DNA of 64,000 nucleotides from Tetrahymena thermophila SB210. Lineage: Eukaryota > Ciliophora > Oligohymenophorea > Hymenostomatida > Tetrahymenidae. Position numbers and translations under genes: made by a program. The first letter of the stretch is position 1; each line of letters begins with the position of its first letter. Below are positions 52,801 to 64,000 of this stretch, in pieces. The DNA is taken from NCBI RefSeq assembly GCF_000189635.1, contig NW_002476185.1:1-64000 (forward strand), given 5' to 3'. The notes beneath the pieces are model-generated. The model was not told where the DNA came from, made no database searches, and saw only the letters and a list, made by a program, of their open reading frames with translations.

Positions 52801-55800
52801 TAATAGCTTTTTTGTAAATCGCTGTTATCAAATAATTTTATCATTTCAGAGAATATTTGGAAATCTTATGTATCTGTGAGAAGAAAACTTTAGATCTCAC
52901 AAATAACTTACAAATTTGTATTAACATAAATATTGATAGGAATTTTATAGGAAGTTTGTTGAATTCTAGATTATTATTGCCAAAAAAAAAATATTAGTTA
53001 CATAACTTTAAAATCTCTTATTTAATATAGCAAATAGATCTTAATCAAATACGCAAACGTCTACCTTCAAATTTGTTTAATAATAACTCATTTTTAGTTA
53101 ATGAACGCAGATTTCAAATTAATTTTTAAAGTTATCAATCAATCAATTTCTTAATTAAATAAATAAATGAACTCTTTTTTGCAAATAATCAGATAAATAT
53201 TGATTATTTAAATGGTGTTTGTGAAAGGTTACAGTTTGATTAAAACAAATACATAGTAATTATGGGAATACTTACATCCATTCAAAATCTTAGAAAATCA
53301 ACTTTTTACCATGAATATTTACCCATTTTCAATAATATTTTATAAAACAAGTACACTATTTTCTTTAATGCCCTTTTGTACTAGGAATATGGACAAAAAG
53401 GTTTAACAGAAACTTTTTAAAAAACCCTTATCTTTTTATTATAATAAAATGTATTGGTATACTGATTTAATACTAATAATTATTTTTCTATTTTACTTTT
53501 TGTTTGCATTATTTTTGTTATAATTATAAAAATTTATATTTTTGCTTCCAAAAATTTTTAATTTTTGTTTTATTTGATTGTTTCTTTGTTTGTTTGTTTG
53601 CTTGTTTATTTGTTTGTTAGCGTATACGCTTGAAAAATACAATATATTTTATGATTTGTAAATTTTAAAAAATAAGTTAAAGGTTCTTAATAATAAAATT
53701 TTAGGATTATTAAAATCGGAATTTAATATCCAAAAGTTTTTCTGTTAAACCTTCTCATGTCAGCAATCCAGCTTACAATTTAAAAAATATTTAATTAAAT
53801 ACCATTAAAATTGTAATCCTTATTTACCTTATCTTGGAATCAGCTGAAGATTACAATTATTTATTCAATTCACTTCTATCTGCCTTCTCTACTAATCAAT
53901 AAAATCTGTATATTTCTTTTCTTAAAAATTAGTTACTTAAAAACAACTTAAGACTACCTCAAAAATAGGCTAGAATTTTACTTCGCCGAATAGAATTCTG
54001 AGATAATTACATAAAGGTATTTCTTTTTAATAATTCAGCATGAAATTTAGTAGGATTTTTATCTATTTACCGATTTTACTTAGTCTTGAAATATTTCCGG
54101 AGAAAATTGAGATATTTTTCTGAATGCAATTAGCAAAAAGTCAAAAATAAAGTATTTTGGATCAAATTGTGAAAGAGACTACTTATCTATTTTCCGCAAA
54201 AGGAAAAAAATTTAGTTACATATTTTTCAATTAAATTTTTTCTCCTATGCTAATAGAAAAGCAAAAATTATTTGCTCAAATTTTAAGCAGTGATAAAAAA
54301 ATGCTGCTTTAGTAATTTGGTGTAAGAAGAATTTAATTACTTATTTAAAGTATGATAATAGTAAACAAAAATTAAAATTTATCATGTAAAGTGTATGTGA
54401 ATTTAAAACAAATGCAGCTTAATAATATCATATTTCAAAATATCTCTAACTGTATTTTAATATACTGTACTATTCCCAAAAACTAGACTATAATAGATCT
54501 GTTTTTTCTTTAATAATATTAGAAATGCGAATTTAACTACATGTATACTAAGAAATGATGTTAAAAGATAATTAAAGTGCGTTTTTGCCAATATCAAAAG
54601 TAATTATTTTTCAAATAAACAGAGTCAAATAAATGATTGAAATAGTTTATGATCAATATAAAAGCTATGAGTCTGAGAAATAAAAAAATTCCTAACAAAT
54701 ATCATATTGAGTTAATATTTCAATATTACTATCGAACAAAACAAAAGTATTTATCTTAAATTTAGATATTTTAGAAAATTTATTCAAAAAAAATATTTTT
54801 ATTGAATTAGTTTATAACACTCCCAGATGAAAAGTTTCTATAACATCAGTAAAAATGCTATCTAAAGAGAATGGTAGGATTGAAAAAAATAATTAGAATC
54901 CTTTAATAAATATTCATACAAGGTTTTATTTAATGACAGAACAATTTATTTCCTTCTGTTTGTTTCTCTTTAAAATAAAGAAGATTCTTTGATTAAAAAT
55001 TGCAATAGTAGTGAAAATGTAATTTGACCTCTATAATAATTTTTTACAAATGAATACTGGATTAAATCCTACTCTATGAATTTTTTAGGATGCTAAAAAT
55101 TTAAAGCATTCACCTTGTATTATTCAGTGAAAAAATGTTAATAGTATCAGAATAGATTATAAAAAGAATTTTTGTAAATACTTCTGAGGTATTTATGATC
55201 CAATTGAGAAAATAAAAAGCTTAATTTTTCCTAAATAAATTGTCATGCAATTAATAAACAAAATTGTTGATTAGTATTTATAAAAAAATTAACTAGGATT
55301 AAAAAAATATTGTTTTTTTTGAATTTTTTTAAACATTGCCATTTGTTAATTTTTTTTCTGATCTCAAAAACTTACAGTCATTCAGTCAGTCATTTATTTC
55401 TAAAAAAAGTTTTCGTTTATTTTTTATGAAAAAATGCTATTAAAAAAATGGAATTGGATTAATAAAATATTATATAAAATTAGTTAAATTGATTACTCTA
55501 AATATTTTGTTAGTAATAAAAAAGTTAGTAACAAGTAAAGTATGAATGCAGAGAATATTTAACTAGTTCTATATACTATCACCACCACATTAAGTAATTT
55601 TATTGAAAAACTCTACAAAATAATTAAGATTTGAGTTTGTAATCAGCTATAACAAAGATCAGAAAATAGATATAAAAAATTCCTTGAGAAGAAAAGGTAA
55701 AAATATATTGTAAAGAAAAATAAGGAAATGAGAGTTTACTTATATTTTAAGGAAAAAGGAAAGTTAGAAAAAAATTGCAAATCCTTCGCTTACATAAATA

Positions 55801-58095
55801 TTACTGCTTTTTAGAATTCATGAAGTAAATCAATTTGATTTTATGATTTTATAATTAATCTTAAGGTAGAAAACCAATATAATAATGAATAAATTAATGA
55901 ATGAATTAATTATTAATACAATCATTCAGTTTGCAATTAATTATTTAACTCTTTATTAAATTTTCATTAACTAATATTTTAAATATCGGATTAGCTTTTA
56001 ATTTTAAAAACTTATTTTTGTTTGTATACCGACCTATCTTTTTTGAAAAAAATTTGCAACTCTATAGTTGCTCTACACAAAAAAGCAATCAAAAAAATAA
56101 TCTAAGACATAACTCAATTATTCTTAAAATCACAAAAATTATTATTAAAATTGTAACTTTATTTTATTTCTTAAACCAAATATCAGCAACACTTTTAAAG
56201 ATTTGAGATTACAAATAAATATAAGTGTGCGTCATTTAATTGGATGTTTAAGGAATAACAAGTTTGATTTTTTGAGGCGGGGTTTTACTATGTTTTAAAA
56301 CTGCAAAGAAAAAAATGTGCTTATTTAGCATTATTTTGATTGCTAAAAATAATCTGAGTATTTCTAAACATTTGAAATGAAAGACTTTCTAATTTATGTA
56401 AGGAATTTAAAAAATATAAAAGACTATGATGAATGTTAGTATTCTAATCGAATAATTTGTTAATTTTTTAATCTTTGAAATCAGAATCTAAAAATTTAAT
56501 TTGATATCAAGAGTAATTTAAGATATCACTTGCTCACTGGTATTTAGGTTTGATTACTCACTAAATTATTAATTTTTGTAAATTTAAATTAATTTTTCTT
56601 GTGGGGAGATCTTTAAAGTTTTTATTTACTTAAATTGTTTTATGTGATAGCTATTTATCTGCTTATTTTAATATTAGGGGCCAATTACAATTCTAAAATA
56701 TTATTAAAGGGTAAGGTATTTAAGTAATATCAAGTTAAGTTTTTTGTTAATTTCAATTTACTAAAAATAATATAACACGTATCTATATATCTATATATCT
56801 ATCTATCAAAATATTCTTAACAAGAAAATAACTTTTTTTCTAAATATGTGGATAATCTAGCGAATATTTTTATATTTTTATATACTATTGCTAAGCAAAT
56901 TCAATTTACATCTTGTTCTACCTTTCAATTAAAATTACTTTTTTAAATTTAAAAATAGCCATTCCTATTATTTTTTCTCTCCTCCTTTTTTATTTTATTA
57001 ACTATCTTAATATTTGTATTTTTTGTTTAATTGCCTAAATTGTTGTCAAAAATTTACATTCTTTCAGATATCTAATTTTAATTTCTATTCCAAAAAAATA
57101 TTTACTCAAAAAGATAAATTTAATAAATTTGATCTATTTTATTGTTTACTTGATCTTTTAATAGATAAAAATAATTAATTATAAAACAATCTCACATAAA
57201 TGTAATACTTAACAGCATTTAATTGTGTAAATTACTCAGAATTTGCAGCTTTCTTAGATCAGTTTCTAGCTAAATTACAGATTTTTTCCAAAAAGATATT
57301 ATGAAAATCAAAATATTAATCTAATAGAAGATAATATCAAAAGTAACACTTAACTAAAAAAACATCCAATTCACAAAAAATAAATAAAGAATGAAATTTC
57401 TAGCATGCTTATTTGGAGGTAATTTATAACTAAAGCGAATCCTAAGTAAAGTTAATTATTTTTTATGAGTAAATGATTCTATGCTGATAGTACATCAATT
57501 TACTAGTAGTTTTAGTCATCAAAAGAATACTTCTCAAAATTTAATTTTTTTATTATGAAACTTTTAAAAAGTTAACACATATGTGTACTTAATAAAGCTC
57601 AACACATAATTTTTGTTTGACTGTATGATTATTATTTATTTAAAATCAAAATAAAAACAATAGATAAAATTTCACCATAAGCTTTAGTTAATTGAGAAAT
57701 TTGTTAATTCAGATTTTCTAGAGTCCATAAAAAATTCTGAAATATAAATAAGTATTTATTTATTATTCGGTAAGAAACATCCAAAAATGGTGTAAAACTT
57801 ATTTTATATATTTAAAAATATAAAGTAAGCTTTAATCAGGAATAGGACAAATTAGCTATTAAATCTCAAAATTAATTTAGTCTTATAATCATTCAATTTT
57901 AAACAGAATTTGGCAAGGCTAAACATTACATTTAATTAATATTTTTTTTAAATTTTTGTTTGTGGATATAAAAAAACATATAAACATTCTATTAAAATAT
58001 CTGAGTTACTAACTTTAACTTATATTTGCTCAAATTTTTAAAATTATAATTTTTATGCAAATTTTCAATTTGTAATTAATAAATTAACAATTTGA
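49802..58095. other. 8.3-kb gene-poor block
   Basis: Largest stretch without a supported gene in the window. The first ~900 bases upstream of the B-box gene may be leader and promoter; a GTTT microsatellite lies at about 53581-53620 and an ATCT run at about 56780-56805. Several TGA-free frames occur (for example 53212-53580 plus) but their composition is that of background. I see no transposase, reverse transcriptase or RNA-gene signal. Confidence 0.5.
53578..53622. repeat. GTTT-type tetranucleotide repeat
   Basis: An imperfect run of TTTG units with one GCTT and one TTTA interruption, inside the gene-poor block. Probably neutral. Confidence 0.85.
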
Positions 58096-60082
58096 TCAAA
58101 TAAATTGCTAACATGCATCTAAAATACAATCGAAATGATGTAATATTTAAGAAAAATATAAATCCCAATTTTCTTTTATTTATTTTTTATTTTATAATTC
58201 TCCAATACTTCTATCGAAATCATCTTTTCTGATTTTTTCTAAGTTTTCTTTTTTCATATTTTTTGAGTATTTTGAGAATATAAACTCAAAAAAAAGTATT
58301 AATTCTGCAGAAAATTCTCTCAGCCCCTCAAATGGAATATGAAAACGCTAACTACTACCCTTGCTATGAGGAGTATCTTGGTCAGACAATTTACAGTATA
58401 AATCTAGACTCATATCTAATGATCTTTTTACTTTAGAAACAGCACCATTGCATTCAAATAATTTAATATTTTAATAAGCATATTCTGTTTAACCCTTCAA
58501 AAATTCAAAGAGTAAGCAGAGTTGTCCCATTCCTTAGTTGAATTCGGTGTAATTCTTTTAATTTAATTAATATATAATCAATTAAATATTTCTAACTTGA
58601 GAATACAAAAATTGAAAATTGATTGATTGGCCTAATATGTATCGAATAAGATAAAAAATTGTATGGTGTTGCTTCGAAATTTAAATTAAAGTCCTTAATG
58701 TTAGAAGGATTTGTAAATTCAATTTATCAAAATTTAAGATGTAATATAAAAATAATTAATGAGCTTATTGACTAAGATTACAAAAATATTGTGATGTAAA
58801 TTCTTTTCAAAATAACAAATAAAAGAATTTTCAGAATAATTGATTGCTAAATAAATTAAAAAGAATTATATATGCATACATCTTTTGTTGGTAGAGTTAG
58901 AGTGAAGCCATTTATCATAATTTTATTACAGTCAATTCTGAATTAATCTCTCAAAAAGTCTTAGTTTTCTAAAGACTTAATTTATTGATTCACTTGTAGG
59001 AGTTCTTTTTATTGCATTTATTTTTACTCATTGAGGTCTAAAATTTCCTTTTCGAGCTATAAAATTTCATCGTCTAGCCTATTTTTTGAAAGAAAAAAAA
59101 AAATTAATTGACTGTAATTCAGCCTTAAAATAGTAATTTAAAAAGTTGAATTTATATTAATTAAATTTATAGTAACCTCATTTTTTTTATATTATTTAGA
59201 CTTTTTAATCCATTAAAATTAAAGTAAATTCCTGAAAGTTGCTTTTTTGTTTAATTTGTATGATTACAAGCATAATATTATAACTAAACACTCTTGTAAA
59301 TATTTAATGTAAACTAAATCTTATTATTTCTTACTTAATCATATTTAACCTAAAAATAATCTAATTATCGAATAAATCAGTTTTTTTCTATAAATCTATC
59401 AATAATTATCTAATAAAAAGCGAAAATTCTAATAAAATTGCAAAAATAATTTTCAAAAGAAACTCATTAATACTAGTATTACTTTAAGTAATATTGAAAA
59501 AATTTAGCTGTTGTTTTCAAAATATTCTTTTTAATTTCTTCAATACTAAATATTCTAAAATAATTTAAATAATTTACATATTCTCTTCTTTTAACACTTT
59601 GCAATATTCGTCTTACAATTTTACTACTTAGACGCGTAATTTTTCTTTTTCTACTTCAGAAATTTTAATTTTCAAGTTTAAATCTTATTCTCTCTCACCT
59701 AGAAGTTTGAAATCTTCCTAGGTAAATTTACTTTATGATTATCCAACAAGCTCATTGATGTAAAGCTCTTATTCTTGAAGCCTCCCTATTTCCTAAACGT
59801 TGTTGCTAAGCGAATTTTATAACTCTTGAATTTTCTTCTAAACGCAGTCATGGCAGAGCCTATAGTCTTTTAAATCTATTCCATCAATACCTTCTATCTA
59901 ACTGAATTCCTTATCTATCTCCTAACTCTCTCCACTCCTATTATTATTAGTATTTCAGTTTAAAAAATGCTTATCTTCAAAATTGATTGCACTCTATAAT
60001 TTATCAAATAATAATTTTTTTCAAATTACTCAACATATTCTTCCTCACAGAAAATGCAGTTATAAACGTTTGCCTAATTCAT
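58096..60082 (-). CDS. Beclin-1/ATG6/Vps30 homologue
   Basis: Four exons (60082-60030, 59937-59578, 59078-58880, 58554-58096) with introns of 92, 499 and 325 nt; phases close to 356 residues. Beclin is a subunit of the class III PI 3-kinase (Vps34) complexes in autophagy and endosomal traffic. Landmarks in order: CIFC near the N-terminus and CHDC at about 43-46, matching the two Cys pairs of Beclin; a coiled coil (about 50-245), containing EYCKVLKEENMLDDEILQLE, which aligns with human [20 protein letters not shown]; then the evolutionarily conserved domain: MINGFTLTLPTKD (human INNFRLGRLP), EFNQGMGQLCLLFEFL (human EINAAWGQTVLLLHAL) and FECNGAVSKV. The N-terminal part before the coil is very short and I see no BH3-like motif. 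Human Beclin 1 is 450 residues. Confidence 0.88.
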
Positions 60083-60564
60083 ACCATTTTAGTCAATTTA
60101 ATTTTAACTTCTAGATTTTTACACTAAATTTAAAGTAGGAGGAGGTATACTCATATAAAAAAATGTCTCTCTAGTCAATAAAACTTTTAACAAATTTAAA
60201 TAGTTAATTAGAACAAAAGAAAGCAATAATATTGCGCTGAATTAAAATACAAATGAGATTGTTTTATATGATAAAATATATCTATTTATATTTGTATATA
60301 GCATGTAAATTCACATTATCAATACAATTATTTGCTTATGTAATTAGAAGTATTTTGATTTTAATAATAAATTAATATTCTACAAACTTAAGGCAAAGCA
60401 ATAAATATTTGGTTAACATATTTATTTTTTACTTTAAATCAAAATAATAAAATTTAATCACTTTTAATACTATTTGTTAAACAGAATTAGATAAACAAAA
60501 GAAATAACAACATTATATTGATTTTAGCATACCTTAGTAATAAAAGTTTAATATAAAGTTTAAA
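60083..60564. promoter_or_regulatory. Shared divergent promoter region, Beclin and TRAPP subunit
   Basis: Only 482 bases separate two start codons pointing apart, so both promoters must lie here. AT-rich; no specific element is recognised. The pairing of an autophagy gene with a vesicle-tethering gene may be coincidence. Confidence 0.5.
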
Positions 60565-61149
60565 ATGATGAACTTTTAGAGGCAACAAGATATAAACGCA
60601 GTTGATTTCTTCGGATATTACCATTTGATGAATCAATTTGTTATAAGATCTTGCAAGGATTAGCTTACAAGTATTTAAGTTAAATAAAATTCACTTTTTG
60701 AAGTAGGGTATAAAATTGGGAGAAGTGTAGTTGAAAAAATTACAGAAAATTGCTTAGATAAATTCAAAGAAGATGTAGAAAAGAACAATGCAAAATGTCT
60801 TCCTCAAATTAAATTTATTAGCAAAGATTTCTGGAGTTATTTATTTTAGAAAGACGTAGATAAAGCTAATCATAATCTCAAAGGAACATTTTATTTGAAA
60901 GTATTTACATTTACAATGTTTGAAAAGCTATCAAACACAGAGTCTCCCGAAGTTTAAGAATTTGTCAGTTTATGGTACTAAGTTATTAGAGGATTAGTTG
61001 CTGGAGCTATGAAGGGATTATCTTACCCATCTGAGGTTTCAGTTGATTCTGTTCCTCCAGAAAAACCAGATCATATTTAACCATTTATGATATCTATTCA
61101 AATATTAAATTATCCAGCACTGCTGTCATCTCAAATTTAGCAAAAGTGA
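60565..61149 (+). CDS. TRAPPC6/Trs33-like TRAPP complex subunit
   Basis: A single exon, 194 residues (two adjacent ATGs at 60565 and 60568). TRAPP complexes tether vesicles and activate Rab1/Rab11-type GTPases at the Golgi. The Bet3/TRAPP alpha-beta fold signature is visible: EVGYKIGRSVVEKI (about 48-61; family: MGFRVGQALGERL), IKFISKDFWSYLFQKDVD (about 83-100; family: KFICKDLWxxVFKKQID), NHNLKGTFYLK (family: NHQGxYVL), and a C-terminal half with LVAGAMKGLSYPSEVSVD, like the family's GALxxLGIxxxVxA. Trs33/TRAPPC6 rather than Bet3 is preferred because of the NHNLKGTF block. Length fits. Confidence 0.87.
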
Positions 61150-61668
61150 TTGATCTAAATGTCAATTAGATTATCTTTTAAAGCAATAAAATATCAATAA
61201 TTAAAAATAATTTATATCTGTATGATAGATTTATGTATATAAATATGTGTATAAGTAATTATTTCCAATTCCCTAAAAAGTAATAAATAATTACCTTAAA
61301 TTTAAGAAATAAACTTTCAATCAATAATTCGATTAAAGATATTTTTAAATTAAACCAACAAAGTGAATTGGTATGTATTCATATAATAGACATATTCATA
61401 TGTCTAACTATAATACCTTTAATCATCTTTACAGCTAATTTATCATGTATATAATTAAAGATTTTATTAATTAATTGAAATAATTTTATATGAATATTAT
61501 TAAACCTTTTTTATATATGAACATAAATAAATTCTTGAATACATTTTTCTAAATTGAAATACTAAAAAAGAAATTAAATTTTATTAGTAAGTATTTGATG
61601 AATATATTTGTGATTGATTGATGTATGATTTTTATGAGTGAAAGCTACCACTATATAATTTAAAACTT
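61150..61668. other. Convergent 3' spacer
   Basis: About 520 bases between two converging stop codons; AT-rich, no coding signal. Confidence 0.55.
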
Positions 61669-63336
61669 TCAATATTAACTTCCTAATTTTCTCTATAAAT
61701 CCTCCAAGAAAAGATGAATAATTTACTTTTTAAATTGAAATGATAAAAATAACTAATCTTTAAGATCAGGTTTTAAATTAATTATGGTCAATAATTGACC
61801 TAGAGTAAATTGGGAGAAATTTTTGTATGATATGTATGGAAAGTATTACTATTTGTTTAGTTTTTCTTATTCTTGCTTTCTTATGATATTCATCATTGAA
61901 TCAAAAACTATTGATCCAAGAAGTCTATCCTAAATATTTATATTGTTGTTGTGCTGTAACTCCTTAAAATCGCTTACAATTTACTCATTTTGGGTGACAA
62001 AAAGACTGTTGTTTCTTAAAGTAAGATACATTGATTCTTTAAATCCTTTTTTGTCACTCATGCTTAGAGTACTTGCTAATTTTTTAGAAACTAAATTGAA
62101 GCATTCTTTTACTAAGTTATTTAACTCTAACTAGCTGCTGCAGTTTTTAAAGATAAATTATTTTTTACTTTCAATCTCTCTTTTTTATTATTGTATTTCT
62201 TTTTTTATTTACTCTAGCTCATTTGCAAATAGGGATTATTGAGCTTAATCAATTGAAGCCATATCATCAAACTCATTCATAGCTAATATAGAGCTTGCAT
62301 TAGGATTAATTAAAGATTACTACTATTAATGTACAACGCTAGAATTTTAACTAAATGTAATGTCTTATTTGTTTTATTTCTTCAATAATGAAGGCACAGA
62401 TATACTGTTGCTGATTGAATTATTTTAGTTAAAGACTTAATATCTTTTATTAGTTCTCGTTTAGGAATTACTGCTAGTTAATATTTTCCCCACATTCTAA
62501 AAAATACCAGATCTAGCTACACTTTTTGATACATTTTATGTGGTAGATGAGTTAATTGTCGGTAATTAAGTTTGGTTAGTTTATTCTAAATTGATTTATA
62601 GTTTTGTAGTTTTATTTTGTAAAAATTCTTTGTTCTTTTAAAAAACCGCTGCTTCAGTAATCATTATTTCACTATTAGGCTAAATAGAAGTATTATGTTA
62701 CTGTGAAACTCCTATAATAGAACCTTCTTTATTAGCATGAATATTTATGTTAGGTTAGGAGCTAATTTACAAATTTTTTTATTTTCTTTTTAATTTGAGG
62801 TATTTTTTCATTTTATCAATCTTCATTTGAGCCTCTATATTGATTGAAATTAAATTTTTAAGCTTATCAATCCTACTTTCATGAGCTCTCTTTAATGCTT
62901 TCAGTGTCTCATCTTCCTTATTAATTACTTCTTATATCTTTAAATATTGTTTCTCCTTTCTCTCATGAAACTCTTTTAATTGAGATAAATCAAATAAGGC
63001 CTTTTTAATTTGAGGATTTTGATTTAACTCCATTTCTTGCCTTTGAAGTTGCTATTCTTACTCATATATCTCCCTTTTCTTTCTTGATAATCTATTTTTT
63101 TTAACTAGAAATTTATCTCTAACTAAATTTTCATGATTTTCTACTGAATATTATATCATATTTTCTAAATGCTGTATGCCTTCTTAAAGAGCCTAATATT
63201 CAAATTGAATCACTCTTAAATGGTTCGTATTATTATTATCCCCATTTCCGAAAAAATGCAAAGCCCCTATAGGAGATCCAACTTTATTAACAGATTATAC
63301 TGAATTTTTAGTCTGAAGTGAGATTGAATTATTCAT
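61669..63336 (-). CDS. Coiled-coil protein, single exon, unknown family
   Basis: One open exon of 555 residues. Residues 60-205 form a strongly charged helical region (NRLSRKKREIYEQEQQLQRQ, ETLKALKRAHESRIDKLKN). Residues 210-350 are Ser/Asn/Gln-rich and probably disordered. A second coiled coil lies at about 375-405 (ELEQIKKEIQQQKREIESKK), and the C-terminal ~150 residues look globular and helical (FTLGQLLTIINLKPDLKDQL). No family is recognised; this layout is common among ciliate cytoskeletal or basal-body proteins. Start chosen as the first ATG, with a low-complexity MNNSISLQ beginning. Confidence 0.82.
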
Positions 63337-64000
63337 CTCCTAAATGGATTACAAAATAATCTACTAACTAACTTAACAAGAAAAATTAAAAATATTCAGA
63401 TTGGTTTATTAATATTTATTAATTAAACTTTTTGATTCAATTCTACTAGTTTTATTAAATAAATTAATTGCTTGTAATTGTTTTTATTTTCATCAAAATA
63501 ATTTCTTAATTGTTTAGATTTTTAAGTTATAACTTATAATTAAGTAAATTATTAATTATTATTGATGATAAAAATTTAAATTCATTCTAACTCCTGGATA
63601 TTTTTAAATAATAAATATAATTAAAATATTTTAATGTAATTATTCTTTAATAACACCTAATAAAAAATTAAGTCATTTGTTAATAAAGCCCTTATATTAA
63701 CATTTTACATAATTCTTTAATTTAATTTACTTAAGATCTTTTTTAACATTTTTGTGGATATATATTTGTTTTTAAATTTATTTTTTCAAGATGTAAATTA
63801 TTTCAATAAATGATTTAAAAATAGAGAAAATTAATTTTAAATTAATGTGTTTATTGAGAAATTAACTTTGATTTATTTTAAAACTTAAAGGTAAATATTC
63901 TTTTAAAATAATTTGTTTAATAGCAAACTAAAATATGCAAATTAATTATTAACACCAAAAAAATTTAATGGAATATTAAAAGTCAGTAAGAATTAAAATT
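63337..64000. other. AT-rich flank to window end
   Basis: About 660 bases upstream of the last gene. Contains its promoter; no other feature is seen. Confidence 0.45.

Noticed and set aside
53212-53580. A 122-codon frame with one hydrophobic stretch in the gene desert
   Set aside because: Composition is that of AT background and the hydrophobic stretch comes from T-rich DNA; no signal peptide or homologue recognised.
58331-58537. A plus-strand frame of about 70 codons that looks like protein
   Set aside because: It is antisense to the conserved last exon of the Beclin gene.

Overview
The window begins at the end of a ciliate macronuclear chromosome. Bases 1-180 are 30 exact CCCCAA-type telomere repeats. 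The rest is about 80% A+T. The genes read cleanly only if TAA and TAG mean glutamine and TGA is the sole stop. Telomere type, code, small GT-AG introns and A-rich start contexts fit Tetrahymena, most likely T. thermophila or a close relative. Standard-code open frames here are short shadows or fragments, so all gene models below were built by hand with the ciliate code.

Layout from the telomere inward: a SKP1-like gene (864-1448, minus); a 16-exon guanylate-binding-protein GTPase with a very long coiled-coil tail (3119-9675, minus); two tandem leucine-rich-repeat genes, A (10886-13898, plus) and B (14297-18283, plus), in which nearly every internal exon is one 90-nt repeat in the same phase; a small MYCBP/AMY-1-like gene (18673-19028, minus); cytosolic arginyl-tRNA synthetase (19753-21988, minus); a DCC/DUF393 CxxC protein (23267-23882, plus); an unrecognised 681-residue protein (24527-26572, plus); a giant SIN3-type corepressor with a ~1,500-residue Q/N-rich tail (27912-36620, minus); a small secreted protein (39287-39679, plus); an 8-exon coiled-coil protein (40241-43035, minus); two weak small genes (44499-44802 plus, 46589-46879 minus); a Q/N-rich B-box protein (48212-49801, minus); about 8.3 kb with no convincing gene; a Beclin/ATG6 homologue (58096-60082, minus); divergently, a TRAPPC6/Trs33-like TRAPP subunit (60565-61149, plus); and a single-exon coiled-coil protein (61669-63336, minus).

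The genes do not form an operon or a single pathway; this looks like ordinary monocistronic ciliate chromatin. Functional links are limited: Beclin and the TRAPP subunit share a 482-bp divergent promoter region and both act in membrane traffic or autophagy; SKP1 (ubiquitin ligase adaptor), SIN3 (chromatin) and ArgRS (translation) are housekeeping. The most unusual features are the one-repeat-per-exon LRR gene pair, the PAH-less glutamine-rich SIN3, and the GBP GTPase fused to roughly 1,000 residues of coiled coil. I saw no rRNA, tRNA, CRISPR array, transposon or viral element.
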